DNA of 64,000 nucleotides. Origin: Megaustenia siamemsis. Lineage: Eukaryota > Mollusca > Gastropoda > Stylommatophora > Ariophantidae. Shown here one piece after another: positions 40,216 through 50,610 of this stretch. Each line of letters opens with the position of its first letter. Within the stretch, counting starts at the first letter, position 1. The DNA is taken from the NCBI GenBank assembly GCA_032433765.1, contig JAVIAB010000073.1, positions 54,349,787 through 54,413,786 of the forward strand, written 5' to 3'. The notes below the pieces were generated by a model that saw only the letters and a program-made list of their open reading frames with translations, ran no database searches and was not told where the DNA came from. A program made the position numbers and the translations under genes.

Positions 40216-43080
40216 CTACCTTTTAGCTCCCAGTGGAGCATAGGTCTTCAACAAACACTTCCGAGTCGTTCTGTTTTTTGCAATTCTTTAAGAGAATTCC
40301 ATGTCTTCCCATCATCTTCATCTCTGATTCGATCTGTCTTCTCCAAGAATTCCTTGGTCTTCCTCTTGTCTTTTTTTCCTGGGGGATTCCAAAAAAGGGC
40401 CTGTTGTGTAATACTCTCAGTTGGCTTCCGTAGTGTGTGTCCTATCCATCGCCATCGTCTTCGCTGTATTTCTTTATCCACTGGTTATTTGACTGGTACA
40501 TTTCCATAAATTCCACGTTAGTGACTTTGTCCTGCCATTCCATCCCTTTATTCTGCTAAGCATCCATTAATGAAAGCCTGTACCTTCGTGATATCAATTT
40601 TGTTATTCTTATGTTTCACAGCCATATAATAGGACCGACTTAACATTGAGTTGAAAATTTTTAATTTTTGTATTTAACCTAATCTGTTGGATTTCCATAT
40701 GTTTCCAGTGCAATGAAAGCTCTCTTGCTTTGATATCCTTATTTTGGTATCATTTTCTGTCCTCCCTCGGTATCTATATTACTGCCCAGATATATGTAAG
40801 ATCTACGTCTAGTAGAGGATTTCTCCTAGTTTTTTTTATTATTGCTAACTGCATTAATTCTCATATGTTTGTTTTATCTCTATTAATCTTTAGTCCTAGC
40901 TGTTGTGATCTCTCATCAATATACAATTATCCTGCATCTGTTGATGGCTGTGTGATAGGATAGCTATGTCATCAGCAAAGTCTAAATCATCAAGTTGTTG
41001 TCAGGACCACTGGATCCCATTCTATTGTTTTGAGTTATTTTCATATCCAATCTATGGCCAGTAAAAAGAGAAATGGGGATAGAAGGCATCCTTGCCTTAA
41101 TCCTGTTCTTATTTCAAATGCTTCTGTAAGCTGTCCTTCATGCAACACATACATTTTGTTCCTTCATACATTGTTTTTATCAGGAATAAACTTTATGGGA
41201 TTCCGTAATGACTCAGCAACTTCCAAAGCATTCTTCTGTCTAAACTATCAAATGCCTTTTCGGAATCTATGAATCCAATATAAAGTGGGGATTTTAGTTC
41301 TAGACTTTGTTAACTATTGTACGTAGAGTAGTTATTTGATCAGCAACATCATCTGTTTCTCGTAAAACCTGCTGTTCATCTCTCAAGTGTTTCTCTATAG
41401 CCTCTTTTAGTCTCTCCAGAATGATTCTGCCTATATTTTTCCGGCACTGATAGTAGCATAATTCCCCTATAGTTTGTGCACTCCTGTAAACTTCCTTCTT
41501 TGGTAGTTTGATCATATAACCTTCTCTCAGTCTTTATGTTATTTCTTCCCTCTCCCAATTTTATCCAATAGATCATGTAACATCTTGGTAGAGGTGTTTA
41601 ATATCTGCTTTGATGGCTTCCGAAGGAATTTCATCTGGTCCTGTGGCTTTACCATTTTTAATAGTTTGATGGCTTTCATATTTCTTCTTTGCTTGGTTTT
41701 CCGCAGTTAACGTGTAATCTTCTTCTGCTGGTAGTATATCTGGAGGATTATTGAGCTGGGTCTTTCAAAAGTTCATCAAAGTGCTCTTTCCATCTCTCCA
41801 TTGTTCCCCTTATTTAATAAGCAGATTTCCTTTCTTATCTTTGATAAAGGCGTGATCTGTTTGTATTTTCCACCTAATTTCTTTGTGCTGGTGTACAGTT
41901 CTTTCAGATTCCCTTTATTTGCTGCTTCTTCTGCCTCTTAGCTAGTTCATCTATATATTCCTCTTATCCCTTTTAATGCATCTTCTCACTCTTGTTTCAC
42001 TCTGTGTAAGCTTCCGTGTCTGGCTTTATTAATTTCTTGTTTTGCTTTTATTTATGTCTGTCTTTTCTTGTTCTTTCTTCTTTAATTTTATCCAAGGTCT
42101 CTGCTGTTATCATGCCTTATTCTGGCGTTCTCTTTTTCCCCAATGTTCTTCGCATGTCTCTTTCCATATATTTTTTACCTGTTTCCAATGATCTTCTATA
42201 TTTATTGTATTTCTAGTTGTTGGAGGACTGGTATTTGTTTGATATTGTGACTGCGAATTTATCTTAATTCCTTGTTCTTTAGAAACCCTACATTGAAATA
42301 CTTTCTACCCTTATTCGTTGTAGTATACCTTTTAGTTTAATTTTAAGGTTGGCTAACAGAAGATGATGATTGAAGCTTCATTGCCCCTCTATATACTTTT
42401 ACATGTAAGGATGACTTAAACTTATTATTAATACATATGTGATCAATGATTTTCCGTTCTATGATCTGTGACACCCATGTAGCTTGTGTATTTTTATGTT
42501 GGAATATGGTTCCTCTAGGCTCATTTGATTAAGGCGCAGAAATCACAAAAATATCTCTCCATTCTCGTTATATCTCCAAGTTCCAGTTTTCCCATAATCT
42601 CTCGAAGCCTCTGTTGTCTGATCCTACCTTAGCATTAGGTCTCCCATCAAGATTATAATATCCTTGGCTCGTCTTGCATCCATCTGACATTGTAGCTGTT
42701 TATAGAAATCATCTTTAACCGAATCATCCTTATCGGTGGTTGGTGCATAGCATTGATAAGTGTAATTTTATTTGTTTTGGTTGTTTTAAATGTTGCTCCA
42801 CCAGTCTTGTTCCCACTGCCTCCCATTCTATTAGTGTCTTCTGTGCATTCTTTGATAGCATTATAGCTACCCCTTCGCTATGTTGTGATCCTGGTTCATG
42901 GTGTCCGATGATAAAATCATCTCCCCTGTATTCAGTGTTTATTCTCTCCACTCCCGCCATCTTGTTCAACATTCCAGAATATCTATCTTGTAGTTGGTCA
43001 TTTCTATAATAATGTGCTAAGCACATAAGTTTGATAATTTGCCAGAAGTCGTAATGTCTTACCAATTCGGCTGTTTATTT
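40216..43080 (-). pseudogene. LINE-A copy d: long but heavily indel-broken copy with endonuclease
   Basis: From 43080 to 40216 (minus sense) the parts are an APE-type endonuclease (KIDILEC, then GDDFIIGHHEPGSQHSEGVA and IMLSKNAQKTLIEWEAVGTR), and a GDLNAKxGSDN-like region near 42620. A linker follows, then reverse transcriptase N-terminus (NYRGIMLLSVPEKY near 41440), the palm region near 41300-40980, and the C-terminal VDKEIQRRRWRWIGHTLRKP near 40480. Most of a LINE-A ORF2 is present, but single-base deletions occur every few dozen bases. Confidence 0.85.
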
Positions 43081-43700
43081 CATCTCAAGAGAAGTGGTTT
43101 GCGTAATTGTGGATTTCAGATACGTGAATTTCTGAACTGATTCTAGTGGACAATGTTTTGTTTTGCTCTTAGTCGTGCTGAACAGTGAGCCATCTGATCT
43201 TATGCGAATGTAAATATCTCCTGAGCTGTTTTCGAAGGCGTAATTTAGACGGCAGCAAAAAATATACCAAAATGGTGGGAGCGAATATACATACCTGTTT
43301 CACTCCATTGTAACTTTAAAACTCTTTGATGAACTCCTATCAAAGGATTTTAGCATTCATGTTTTCATGAAGGGACATACTCAGCTAAATAAATTAGGTG
43401 GGCAGCTATGCTTTCTAACACCCTGTAGAGCCTATCTCTATTTACTGAAGTCGAAGGCCTCGTGAGATCCACAAAGGCAACATAGAGTGGTATTTGTTGC
43501 CGGGAACAGAATATGCCGCTCTATATTGCCTTTGTGGATATAACAAACTCATCAACAATGCCAAAGAAGCAAAGGAAGGTAGGCGACATATGCTGCAATA
43601 TTATAACCAGCCAATTAAAGTATTTCTAGTTGTACAATCTTTATTAAAACAAAGTGCCATTGAATGGAACACTTCTAGCGAACAAGAAACAAATACTTAC
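43081..43700. other. Intron of gene 1, nothing firm
   Basis: A pair of short complementary-looking segments near 43460 and 43520 (CAAAGGCAACATAGAGTGG versus TATTGCCTTTGTGGATA) may fold. No gene is seen. Confidence 0.35.
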
Positions 43701-43786
43701 CCATACACAGAGCTCTGAGGGGACAAGAAATAGCTTGTTCATGACAATCTGTCACAACGCGGCAGGTCGTGTTTGCTGGGACAACC
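43701..43786 (-). CDS. Gene 1 most upstream exon found, small Cys-rich
   Basis: Acceptor TATGAATTGCAG before 43786, donor GTAAGTATTTG from 43700. It is 86 nt: 1 nt, 28 codons, 1 nt (phase 2 to 1). It reads VVPANTTCRVVTDC and then ISCPLRALCM, giving C-x5-C-x6-C-x5-C and one N-glycosylation motif (NTT). Its downstream phase fits the lustrin-type exon. A further upstream exon ending in phase 2 is needed and was not found. Confidence 0.68.
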
Positions 43787-43859
43787 CTGCAATTCATATA
43801 ACAGATATCATATTAAGATAGTTGTTTTAATAGGAAATGTACATACATGGAAGGGGGGC

Positions 43860-43960
43860 AGTGGGGCCTGGGTGGTCTAGAGGTAAGATGCCGGCCTCTG
43901 GACAGGAAGGTCACGGGATAGAATTCCACACAGGAAATGTTTCTGTTGCAATTCGTGGAT
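43860..43960 (+). repeat. tRNA-like SINE head fragment, low confidence
   Basis: GGGTGGTCTAGAGGTAAGAT and GATGCCGGCCTCTGGAC resemble a tRNA D-arm and anticodon arm, and are related to the SINE-C head. The T-arm is replaced by GGGATAGAATTCC, which keeps only a trace of a B-box. Confidence 0.4.
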
Positions 43961-44214
43961 TTATCTTGCTTTACTCTTCCCTCGTCCATTTAGTGAGATC
44001 CGATGTACATACCCACGAAACAAGACAAAAAACAGAATGCCACGTGTGCACTTTGGGCAAGTTAAAGATTTCTTGGAACTTAAATATCGAAAAGCGTATT
44101 CCCATTACAGCCGGACAAAACAATTGCTGGAGATATAACTGTACCCAAACAGATACTCCAGTTTCCGATATTTCGCTGGTGCTACAGAGTGTGTACATCC
44201 AAGTTAAAACCATC
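43961..44214. other. Unassigned open stretch
   Basis: An open plus-strand frame of 165 codons spans 43837-44334 with no recognised domain. It starts in a SINE-like head and ends in a LINE-C scrap, so it is most likely fortuitous. Confidence 0.35.
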
Positions 44215-44335
44215 TTCCGTGCCTTCGCTAGCGTGTATTATCGGTGCTGTACGCTTGGGTGTTTCTGTGGAGTGGGATCTGAGCACTATGGAGTTGTCCA
44301 ATGTAGTAAGATGATGATCTATCGAGCAACTTAAC
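44215..44335 (+). pseudogene. LINE-C terminal scrap
   Basis: GTTTCTGTGGAGTGGGATCTGAGCACTATGG and a following AAGATGATGATC tail match the LINE-C end seen at 3.3 kb. Confidence 0.5.
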
Positions 44336-44483
44336 TAATACAGATTATGTCATGTGCACGCAGTGTCATAGATTGTGGGAATAGTCTAGCAGTTAGAGCA
44401 ATAATCTATGATCCAGACAGTGATTTTCTAAAACAACGGTTATTCCTTTTGGAAACTCTCACCCCAGAAGTTAAGATTGTTAC

Positions 44484-44600
44484 GTGGTCACAGTGGTACA
44501 GAGAGCTACACTAGCGTGTTGTTAACGCACTGGCTTGACGAAACAGATGATCAGGGTTCAAATCGAAACCAGACATTAGCTAAAGATTTAAAAAAAAACA
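44484..44600 (+). repeat. tRNA-like SINE fragment, low confidence
   Basis: TGGTCACAGTGGTACAGAGA, AACGCACTGGCTTGACGA and a B-box-like GGTTCAAATCGAAACC occur in tRNA order. No second copy is seen in the window. Confidence 0.4.
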
Positions 44601-45030
44601 GAGAGAGACTGATCAGTGTTGATAAAGTTGTTGCTCTTGTCAATGCGTGTCAATCAGAGCCATGTTTTTATTATCTTTTAATGAACTTTCGAAATAGGTT
44701 GACGATACCAATACGAGCCCCGAAGAGCCTGCTGCAAAGAAAGCATGACTGTGCTGACTGTTGATCTCTCAGGTGTACTGGTGATGTGCTGAAATTTGAC
44801 AACCCTGAGATATTTTAGAAATATATTTTTAGAATATAAACTTATATAATCAACTGAAGCCATACTGCTGATATAACTAGCTGTGTTCCGTCGAGTTTAA
44901 ATAGCAATCCTATGATTGTATGCACGGTTCAAGCGCTCTAAGTGTTAGATTTTCTAGGGTCATTTAGAACATCCTGACCTGAACAGTCAGAGACGTCCCG
45001 CAACATATAAAGTGGTAGAGTATTTAAGTG
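44601..45030. other. Intergenic stretch, nothing recognised
   Basis: AT-rich sequence with short frames only. No repeat family named here is seen. Confidence 0.35.
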
Positions 45031-45235
45031 ACATACTTTACCGTACCAGGCCGCACCGTTTGAGGCAGAGAATGTAATGTCTCGTTTTTTGTCACAATGT
45101 CTTCTCCGTCTTTGTTAGTGAGGTAACCATTATTAGTTTAATTCACGATGAACCGAGTAGCATTGAACTGGGGTTGATTCACGATCACCTCTAAGTCGTA
45201 AGCCAACCACTACGTCACTGACAGTAAAGTAGACC
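45031..45235 (-). repeat. tRNA-like SINE, single copy here
   Basis: Minus sense: GTGACGTAGTGGTTGGCTTA, then CAACCCCAGTTCAATGC as A- and B-box equivalents, followed by a body ending near 45030. A short open frame in the body is not an exon: it lacks an acceptor. Confidence 0.45.
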
Positions 45236-45959
45236 AAGGTTTAGCAATTAGCGACAGTCTCACTAATAACCACCTGACAATCTTTACACAATGGTCTGTT
45301 ATAGAACTACATTAACCAGCACATTATTCCCATATTTATTGTGATATTGCTCGATCTTTAATGTATTCTGTCCATTGTTCCCTTACGCTTTCTTGTTCAA
45401 TCACAGTTCTTCTTAAACATACACTTTTAGCTTACGTTTTTCATTCTGTTAATTATTCAGTTTGTTTGTATATAGTTTGGGCATCTCTTTTTTTTAATTG
45501 CATTTCAATCTCTTTGCATTTCTGTGTTACCCCTGTTTCTTTTGCGTTATTGCATTTTATTACAATTTCTTTATTTAATCTCTTATACTCATTTTTTTTT
45601 ATCCTTACTTATTCTTCTTATACCCCTTAGCTGCAAAATGTCATGTATTCATTTCTTTCTTGAAATTCTCCTACCTGGTGGGATTAATTCTTTTTATGTT
45701 TGATGCATTGATTCTTTTAGTTTGTGATGCGCATCATTTTAAAAATGTTAATTTATATCCTATCACAACCATTTGAATTAATAAGTGTCTTATTTTTAAC
45801 TCTCGTATCCAATGGGTATGCAATTTGTTATCTAACTTCTTACCTTTCAACACACAGCGGGTCCTCTGACCATTGTCTAGCAAGAGTTATCCCAAAAACA
45901 AACGGTTAGCTGAGGATAGAGAACAAAATAAAGTGCATTTCTTAGAACTTTAGGAAAGT
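45236..45959. other. AT-rich intergenic stretch
   Basis: T-rich DNA gives hydrophobic frames by composition. No repeat family or gene is recognised. Confidence 0.4.
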
Positions 45960-46235
45960 ACCAGACAAACACCAGTGGATAAAAAGATAGACAAAGACGA
46001 TGACGCTGGTTATAAAACACACACGGAAGCCAAATGAGAGTATTTCACGATCAGCGATTTTTGGGAGAAGGAGACAAACTGGGAAGACTTGCAGAAAACA
46101 GGTGGAATGTTGGATGAAAAAGATGGGGAAGACATGTATGGATTTTAAGAGGATGGTAGGAAATAGGACACCTTGGAAAGTGTTGTTGACGCCCTTTGCT
46201 CCACAGGAGGCTCAAAAGTAGAAAAAGAAGAAGCA
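45960..46235 (+). pseudogene. LINE-A type 3' fragment, diverged (copy f)
   Basis: It reads like PVDKKIDKDDDAGYKTHTEA in one frame and TGKTCRKQVECWMKKMGKTC in another, matching the VDKEIQRRRWRW...KMMGKTWND end of LINE-A. It closes CTCAAAAGTAGAAAAAGAAG. An older subfamily, similar in age to copy e. Confidence 0.7.
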
Positions 46236-46544
46236 TGTGTATCGTTATCTGCTACTGTATTTGTTAAATAATATCACGTGGTTAAACTGTTTATTCGAGA
46301 AATGAGGTTACGGTTATTTTTAAAAACAAACATGTTTGACATCTCTCTCTCTCTCTATCCGCGATCAAGACTCAATAAGAGTAGGATTCCAGACTCTCTC
46401 ATGAAGTCAGCTGTCTGTTTAAGCGAATCGATTGCCCCATATAGTTTTTTCTTCCAGAGAGGTGGGCGTGGACCACATTGCTCTTCTCAGGTCTGTGTAC
46501 TGGGGCATCCTGTAGAACATGTTTTGTAGTCATATTGTCCAGTG

Positions 46545-46679
46545 TACAGTGGCATAGACATTACCCCAAAAATCATGCGCTGAAGGTCTGTAAAATATAG
46601 GGTCACTAACACCATATTTCCCTATACGCCACTTGGCGTGACGGGAGTACTTACTTTTTTTTTTTTTACAGTGGCATAG
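46545..46679 (+). mobile_element. SINE-A copy, 5'-truncated, with 13-bp target-site duplication
   Basis: TACAGTGGCATAG at 46545-46557 and 46667-46679 encloses only the last ~109 bp of SINE-A. It starts at ACATTACCCCAAAAATCATG and ends GGGAGTACTTAC plus a T-run. It shows that SINE-A inserts by its 3' end and can be 5'-truncated. Confidence 0.9.
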
Positions 46680-46689
46680 GCTGGTTGTA

Positions 46690-49365
46690 CCTATTTTGAA
46701 TTTGGTGAACACGTGATTTCTCATTCTATTGTGGCCAGTGCGTAGGCGATGTATGATGACTTGATCCCTCCTTGATAGTTGGTGGTATCCGTCACTCTCG
46801 TTATGCTTTGGGTGTTCTCGTTTCCATTTTTCATGGAACTGACCTTTGAGGATGGATTTGGCTTCATCATAACTGAGCGGATGGTTCTCTTGTGGTAATC
46901 TCCCTCCCTCTTTAGCTAATTTGTCTGCGCGTTCGTTCCCGTGTATATTACAGAGTGATGGTATCCACTGAATGACTACTCTCTGGAAGTTATTGCATAG
47001 TTAGTCTAGGGTTGTTCTCAAAGTCATCTAGTCCATTGTTCTTGTGGCTTTTTAGAGCTGATAGTACTGACAGTACATCAGTCAGAATCACCAATTTATT
47101 GTGCATGTTATTTTTGTGTTGAGTAGCCAGTGTTCTGATTTTTCCAAGTCATTCTGCGATTCATGGTGACGCCAAGATATGTTGGGTTTTGGTTAATAGG
47201 TAGTGTATGGTCTTTTATCTTCAAGTTTGCAAAGAGTGTGTTTCTTGATTGGCTGGAAATTGTATATGTAGTTTTTTTTCGTTGATTGGTAAGAACCAGG
47301 TGTCGTCCATTTTTCAAGTTCACCTAGGGCATCTTGCATCCTGGGTCCAGCCACCGACATACTTTCCTCGAGAGCCCATAACGCCAGATCATCTGCATAT
47401 ATCGCTGAGTGTATTCTGGTGGAATTTTCCATTACGATGTCATTTATGAAAATTAAAAAGAGTGTTGGGGACAAGACTCCGCCTTGTGGGACACCTTGTT
47501 CGATAGAGGCTTCTTACTTAGTTGACCTTGAACTTGTACTCTGGCCATTCTATCCTGAAGGTATTGAGAGACCCAATTGAATAAACGACCCTGGATGCCA
47601 AGTCTAAAAAGCTTGTTGTTTAAACCCTCTCGCCATACTCTATCAAAAGCCTTCTCCATGTCGACCCACACTACCAGTATGTGTTTCTTTTCTTGTAGAA
47701 CATCCTCTATTTCCTGTGCAATGTAGGTGACCAGGTCTTCAGTTGATCTGTGCTGACGGAAGCCACTTTGTTGTGGTATGATTTATTGTTTTGTCTCCAA
47801 ATGCCACATAAGTCTTGTGTTAACCAGCCTTTCCATGAGTTTACTCAGGCAGTTCAGTAGGCTAATTGGTCTATAGCTACTTGGTTCTAGTGGGTCTTTT
47901 CCACACTTGAGGATGGGCACCATAATAGCTTCTTTCCAGATCGCCGGCACATGACCTCTCTTCCAGCTAGCATTTATTATCCTTAAAAGCTGGCTCTTGG
48001 CTTTCTATCCCATATTTAGGAGCATTTCGTTGAAGATTCCATCTTTACCAGGGGAACTTTTGAGTTTCAATTCTTTGAGGGCAACATCTAATTCAGTTGG
48101 GGTAAAGATGGTCGTCTGATGCTCTTCTGGTGCTAAATGCATGTGTTTTGCATCTTTGTTTTCCCGCCTTGCAGCTTTCTGTTTGTCTATTGGAATGTTT
48201 ATTCTACTAATGTTTTTGTAAGTCTCTGTCAGTAGATTTGCTGCCCTTTTGCATGTGAGGATGTTCTGATTGTGTGCTAATGATATTGGAGGTCGGCAGT
48301 TGTTTTCGTCCCTCAGAGCTTTCGCAAGTTTCCATAGTTTATGAACATTTTTGTCTAGATTAAGGCTCTTTGTTTTGTCTGTCCAGCTCTGTCTTGCTGA
48401 TATCATGACCTCACGTCTGTATTTGGCCGAGACTGCTTTGTAGGCAATGTTGTTTACTGTGCTGTGTGATGTTTCAGCTAGTTCTCTGGCAGAGTCCAGT
48501 TCCTCTTCTAGTCTTTGTATTTCCTTGCTCCAGTATGGCTTGTAGTTTCTACTTGCTCCTCTAGGAATGGATTCTTTAGCAGCTCTCAGATTCCATTGTT
48601 AACCGCTCTATTATATTATTGACCTTCTTTTCGTGGGTGTTGATCGGCGCAGTATATGCATCAGTGAGCCTTGCAAACTTTGCCCAATCTGCTCTCTTGT
48701 AGTTCCAGCGGGAAGAGGTATTGCAACTCCTGTTTGTGAGCAAGATCCACTGAAAGTTTGACTGGTCTATGGTCACTATCTCCAAGTTGGTTCAGCACTT
48801 TTCTGGTTATTTTGAAAGATATGTCTCCAGTTGCAAATGGTAGGTCGGGAGTTGAAGTTGTTTTCCATCTTCTTGAGTACAAGGTTGGGGGGTCCTCCTT
48901 AGAGTTTATGAGGAATAGGTTGTTGTCTGTTTCCCATTTTTCCACTTCTTCACCTCGAACATTGGACTCCTTATATCCCCATCTTTCAGAGTGGCTGTTA
49001 AAGTCCCCTACTACCAGATACTTTGATGGTGTTATTTCCATTGACTCCAGCTTCAGTAACTTGTCATTTGGACAGTATATATTAAATGTCCTTATACTAG
49101 CGGAGTTAATGTATAGGTCTGTACCAATGATCTCTGCCTCTCCGTTTGTGACTACATCTATCAGTTTTGCTGGGATGGAATTTGTAATAAGTATAAGAAT
49201 TCCACCCTTGTGACCTTCTCTGTCTTGTCTAAATGTTTGGTAGCCCCTGATCATAAATCTGTGATGAGGATTAAGATGAGTTTCCTGGATGCAGGCAACA
49301 TCTATCTCCTCCTCTGCTAATCTGATTGTTAGAGCTTGAGTAGTATACAAGGGTGTAACTGAGTC
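46690..49365 (-). pseudogene. LINE-D: endonuclease, reverse transcriptase and RNase H, decayed
   Basis: Minus-sense order: EEEIDVACIQETHLNPHHRF (endonuclease Glu) near 49310, YLVVGDFNSHSERWGY near 49010, LGDSDHRPVKLSV near 48780. LKSSPGKDGIFNEMLLNMG follows near 48050, then WVDMEKAFDRVWREGL near 47660 and HSAIYADDLALWALEES (catalytic YADD) near 47400. The RNase H end near 46930 is a form of NIHGNERADKLAKEGGRL. This is nearly a whole ORF2 of a Jockey/I-type LINE of about 2.7 kb. It lacks the first ~10 endonuclease codons and ORF1 and is broken by frame changes and stops. Confidence 0.88.
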
Positions 49366-50096
49366 GCATTTGGCCGTAAATTAACAAAGATATATAGTGT
49401 GGTGCGCAGCGCACCACATGTACACGAGAGACAGGGGGAGTTAACCGTGACCTTTCGTGTCGGTGACCCCGGAGGTGACGTGTTTATGTCTGGTGTGTGC
49501 TGACTTTTGTGCGCTTGGTGTACTTGAGCGATAGTGATAGGTTAGTAGATTATACAACATCAGGTTTCTCATAATGAGGTTCTTCTGGGCGCCTAATGTA
49601 CTGTAGGCGCAGGGGGAGTTAACGGTGACATTTCGTATCGGGATGTTGACTGGGGGTGTCTGTCGGCGTGACCTCGGCGCTCCGTATTTTAAAAATTCCG
49701 AATTATTTTTGAACTGTGACATTTCGTGTCGGGATGTTGACTGGGGGTGTCTGTCGGCGTGACCTCGGCGCTCCGTATTTTAAAAATTCCGAATTATTTT
49801 AAAAAAACAGTCTCCATCTGATTTCGAACACGGGTCTACGGCGTGCCAGGCCAGACACTTACCACTATGCTACAGGCGATCACAGAATTAGAGGCTGAAT
49901 GAGACAGGTGAATCGTGAGGCTTTTGTTGGTGCCTGACAGCTAGCTAGTAGTAGAGAAAGATTGACCCGCATTTAGGCGCTAAATTAACGAAGATATATA
50001 GGGCAGCGCCCCGCGCGCATAACGCATGCCGCGCAGGGGGAGTTAACCGTGACATTTCATGTCGGGATGCCCGGTGACCTCTCGTTGACCTCTCAA
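49363..50096. repeat. GC-richer repeat cluster left of the giant inverted repeat
   Basis: TAAATTAACxAAGATATATAG followed within ~60 bp by CAGGGGGAGTTAACCGTGAC occurs at 49375-49460 and 49981-50060. A related block CAGGGGGAGTTAACGGTGAC lies at 49610-49630. The segment 49625-49715 is repeated directly at 49716-49806 (91-bp period). A tRNA-like fragment (minus, B-box complement TTTCGAACACGGG) lies at 49815-49880. The pieces probably belong to an unrecognised transposon family. Confidence 0.6.
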
Positions 50097-50610
50097 CCTC
50101 TCGGCGCCATGGTCGGGTGAGCTCTCCCAGTAGGGGACCTGTTATGATCAAAGACCCTATTTCTCTGTGAAATTTCTCACTTGGGTAACTTAAGCTGGTC
50201 TAGCCGTCTAACAGAGAGACAGTAAATTAATGTACTTTTGATATTCTATTACTGTAGTGTTTTTTTTTTTTTTTTTGTAGTGGTTGTAGTAATAGTAGTA
50301 GTAGTTAAACTACTACTTTTTTTTCATGTATAGTAGAGAGACGGTAGAGTCTTATAGTTATTTTTATGCATGACAACTTTAATGTATCTATAAAATTCAT
50401 TTTGAAATATATTTAACCCGTGGAAACATAAGCATCATGAGACTTATTAATGTCCAAATTGACCGCTTGTTCATAACACGGATACGACAGCGATGATGAC
50501 TTTAACGGGTACACAATCAAAGATCCCGTGGGTTTTGTTTTAGTCGATGACAACTTTTGAAATAGTAGCTGACAACTTTTGTATTAACAGATGACAGCTT
50601 TCAATGACTG
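50097..50610. repeat. Giant inverted repeat, left arm: outer non-repetitive part
   Basis: It is the near-exact reverse complement of 63471-64000. Observed differences include an extra G in the right copy near GTCGGGTG, a G/A change in GCCGTCT, a G/A change near 50241, and a T-run of 17 versus 32. The match reaches the last base of the window, so the arm's true outer end is unknown. It holds no gene. Confidence 0.93.

Noticed and set aside
43837..44334. 165-codon plus-strand frame
   Set aside because: It begins in a tRNA-like repeat and ends in a LINE-C tail, has no domain, and no splice-consistent borders were seen.
45031..45130. A possible host exon (NNGYLTNKDGEDIVTKNE type peptide) with a GTAAAG donor
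   Set aside because: No acceptor is present at the required place, and the segment continues from a tRNA-like SINE head at 45,235.
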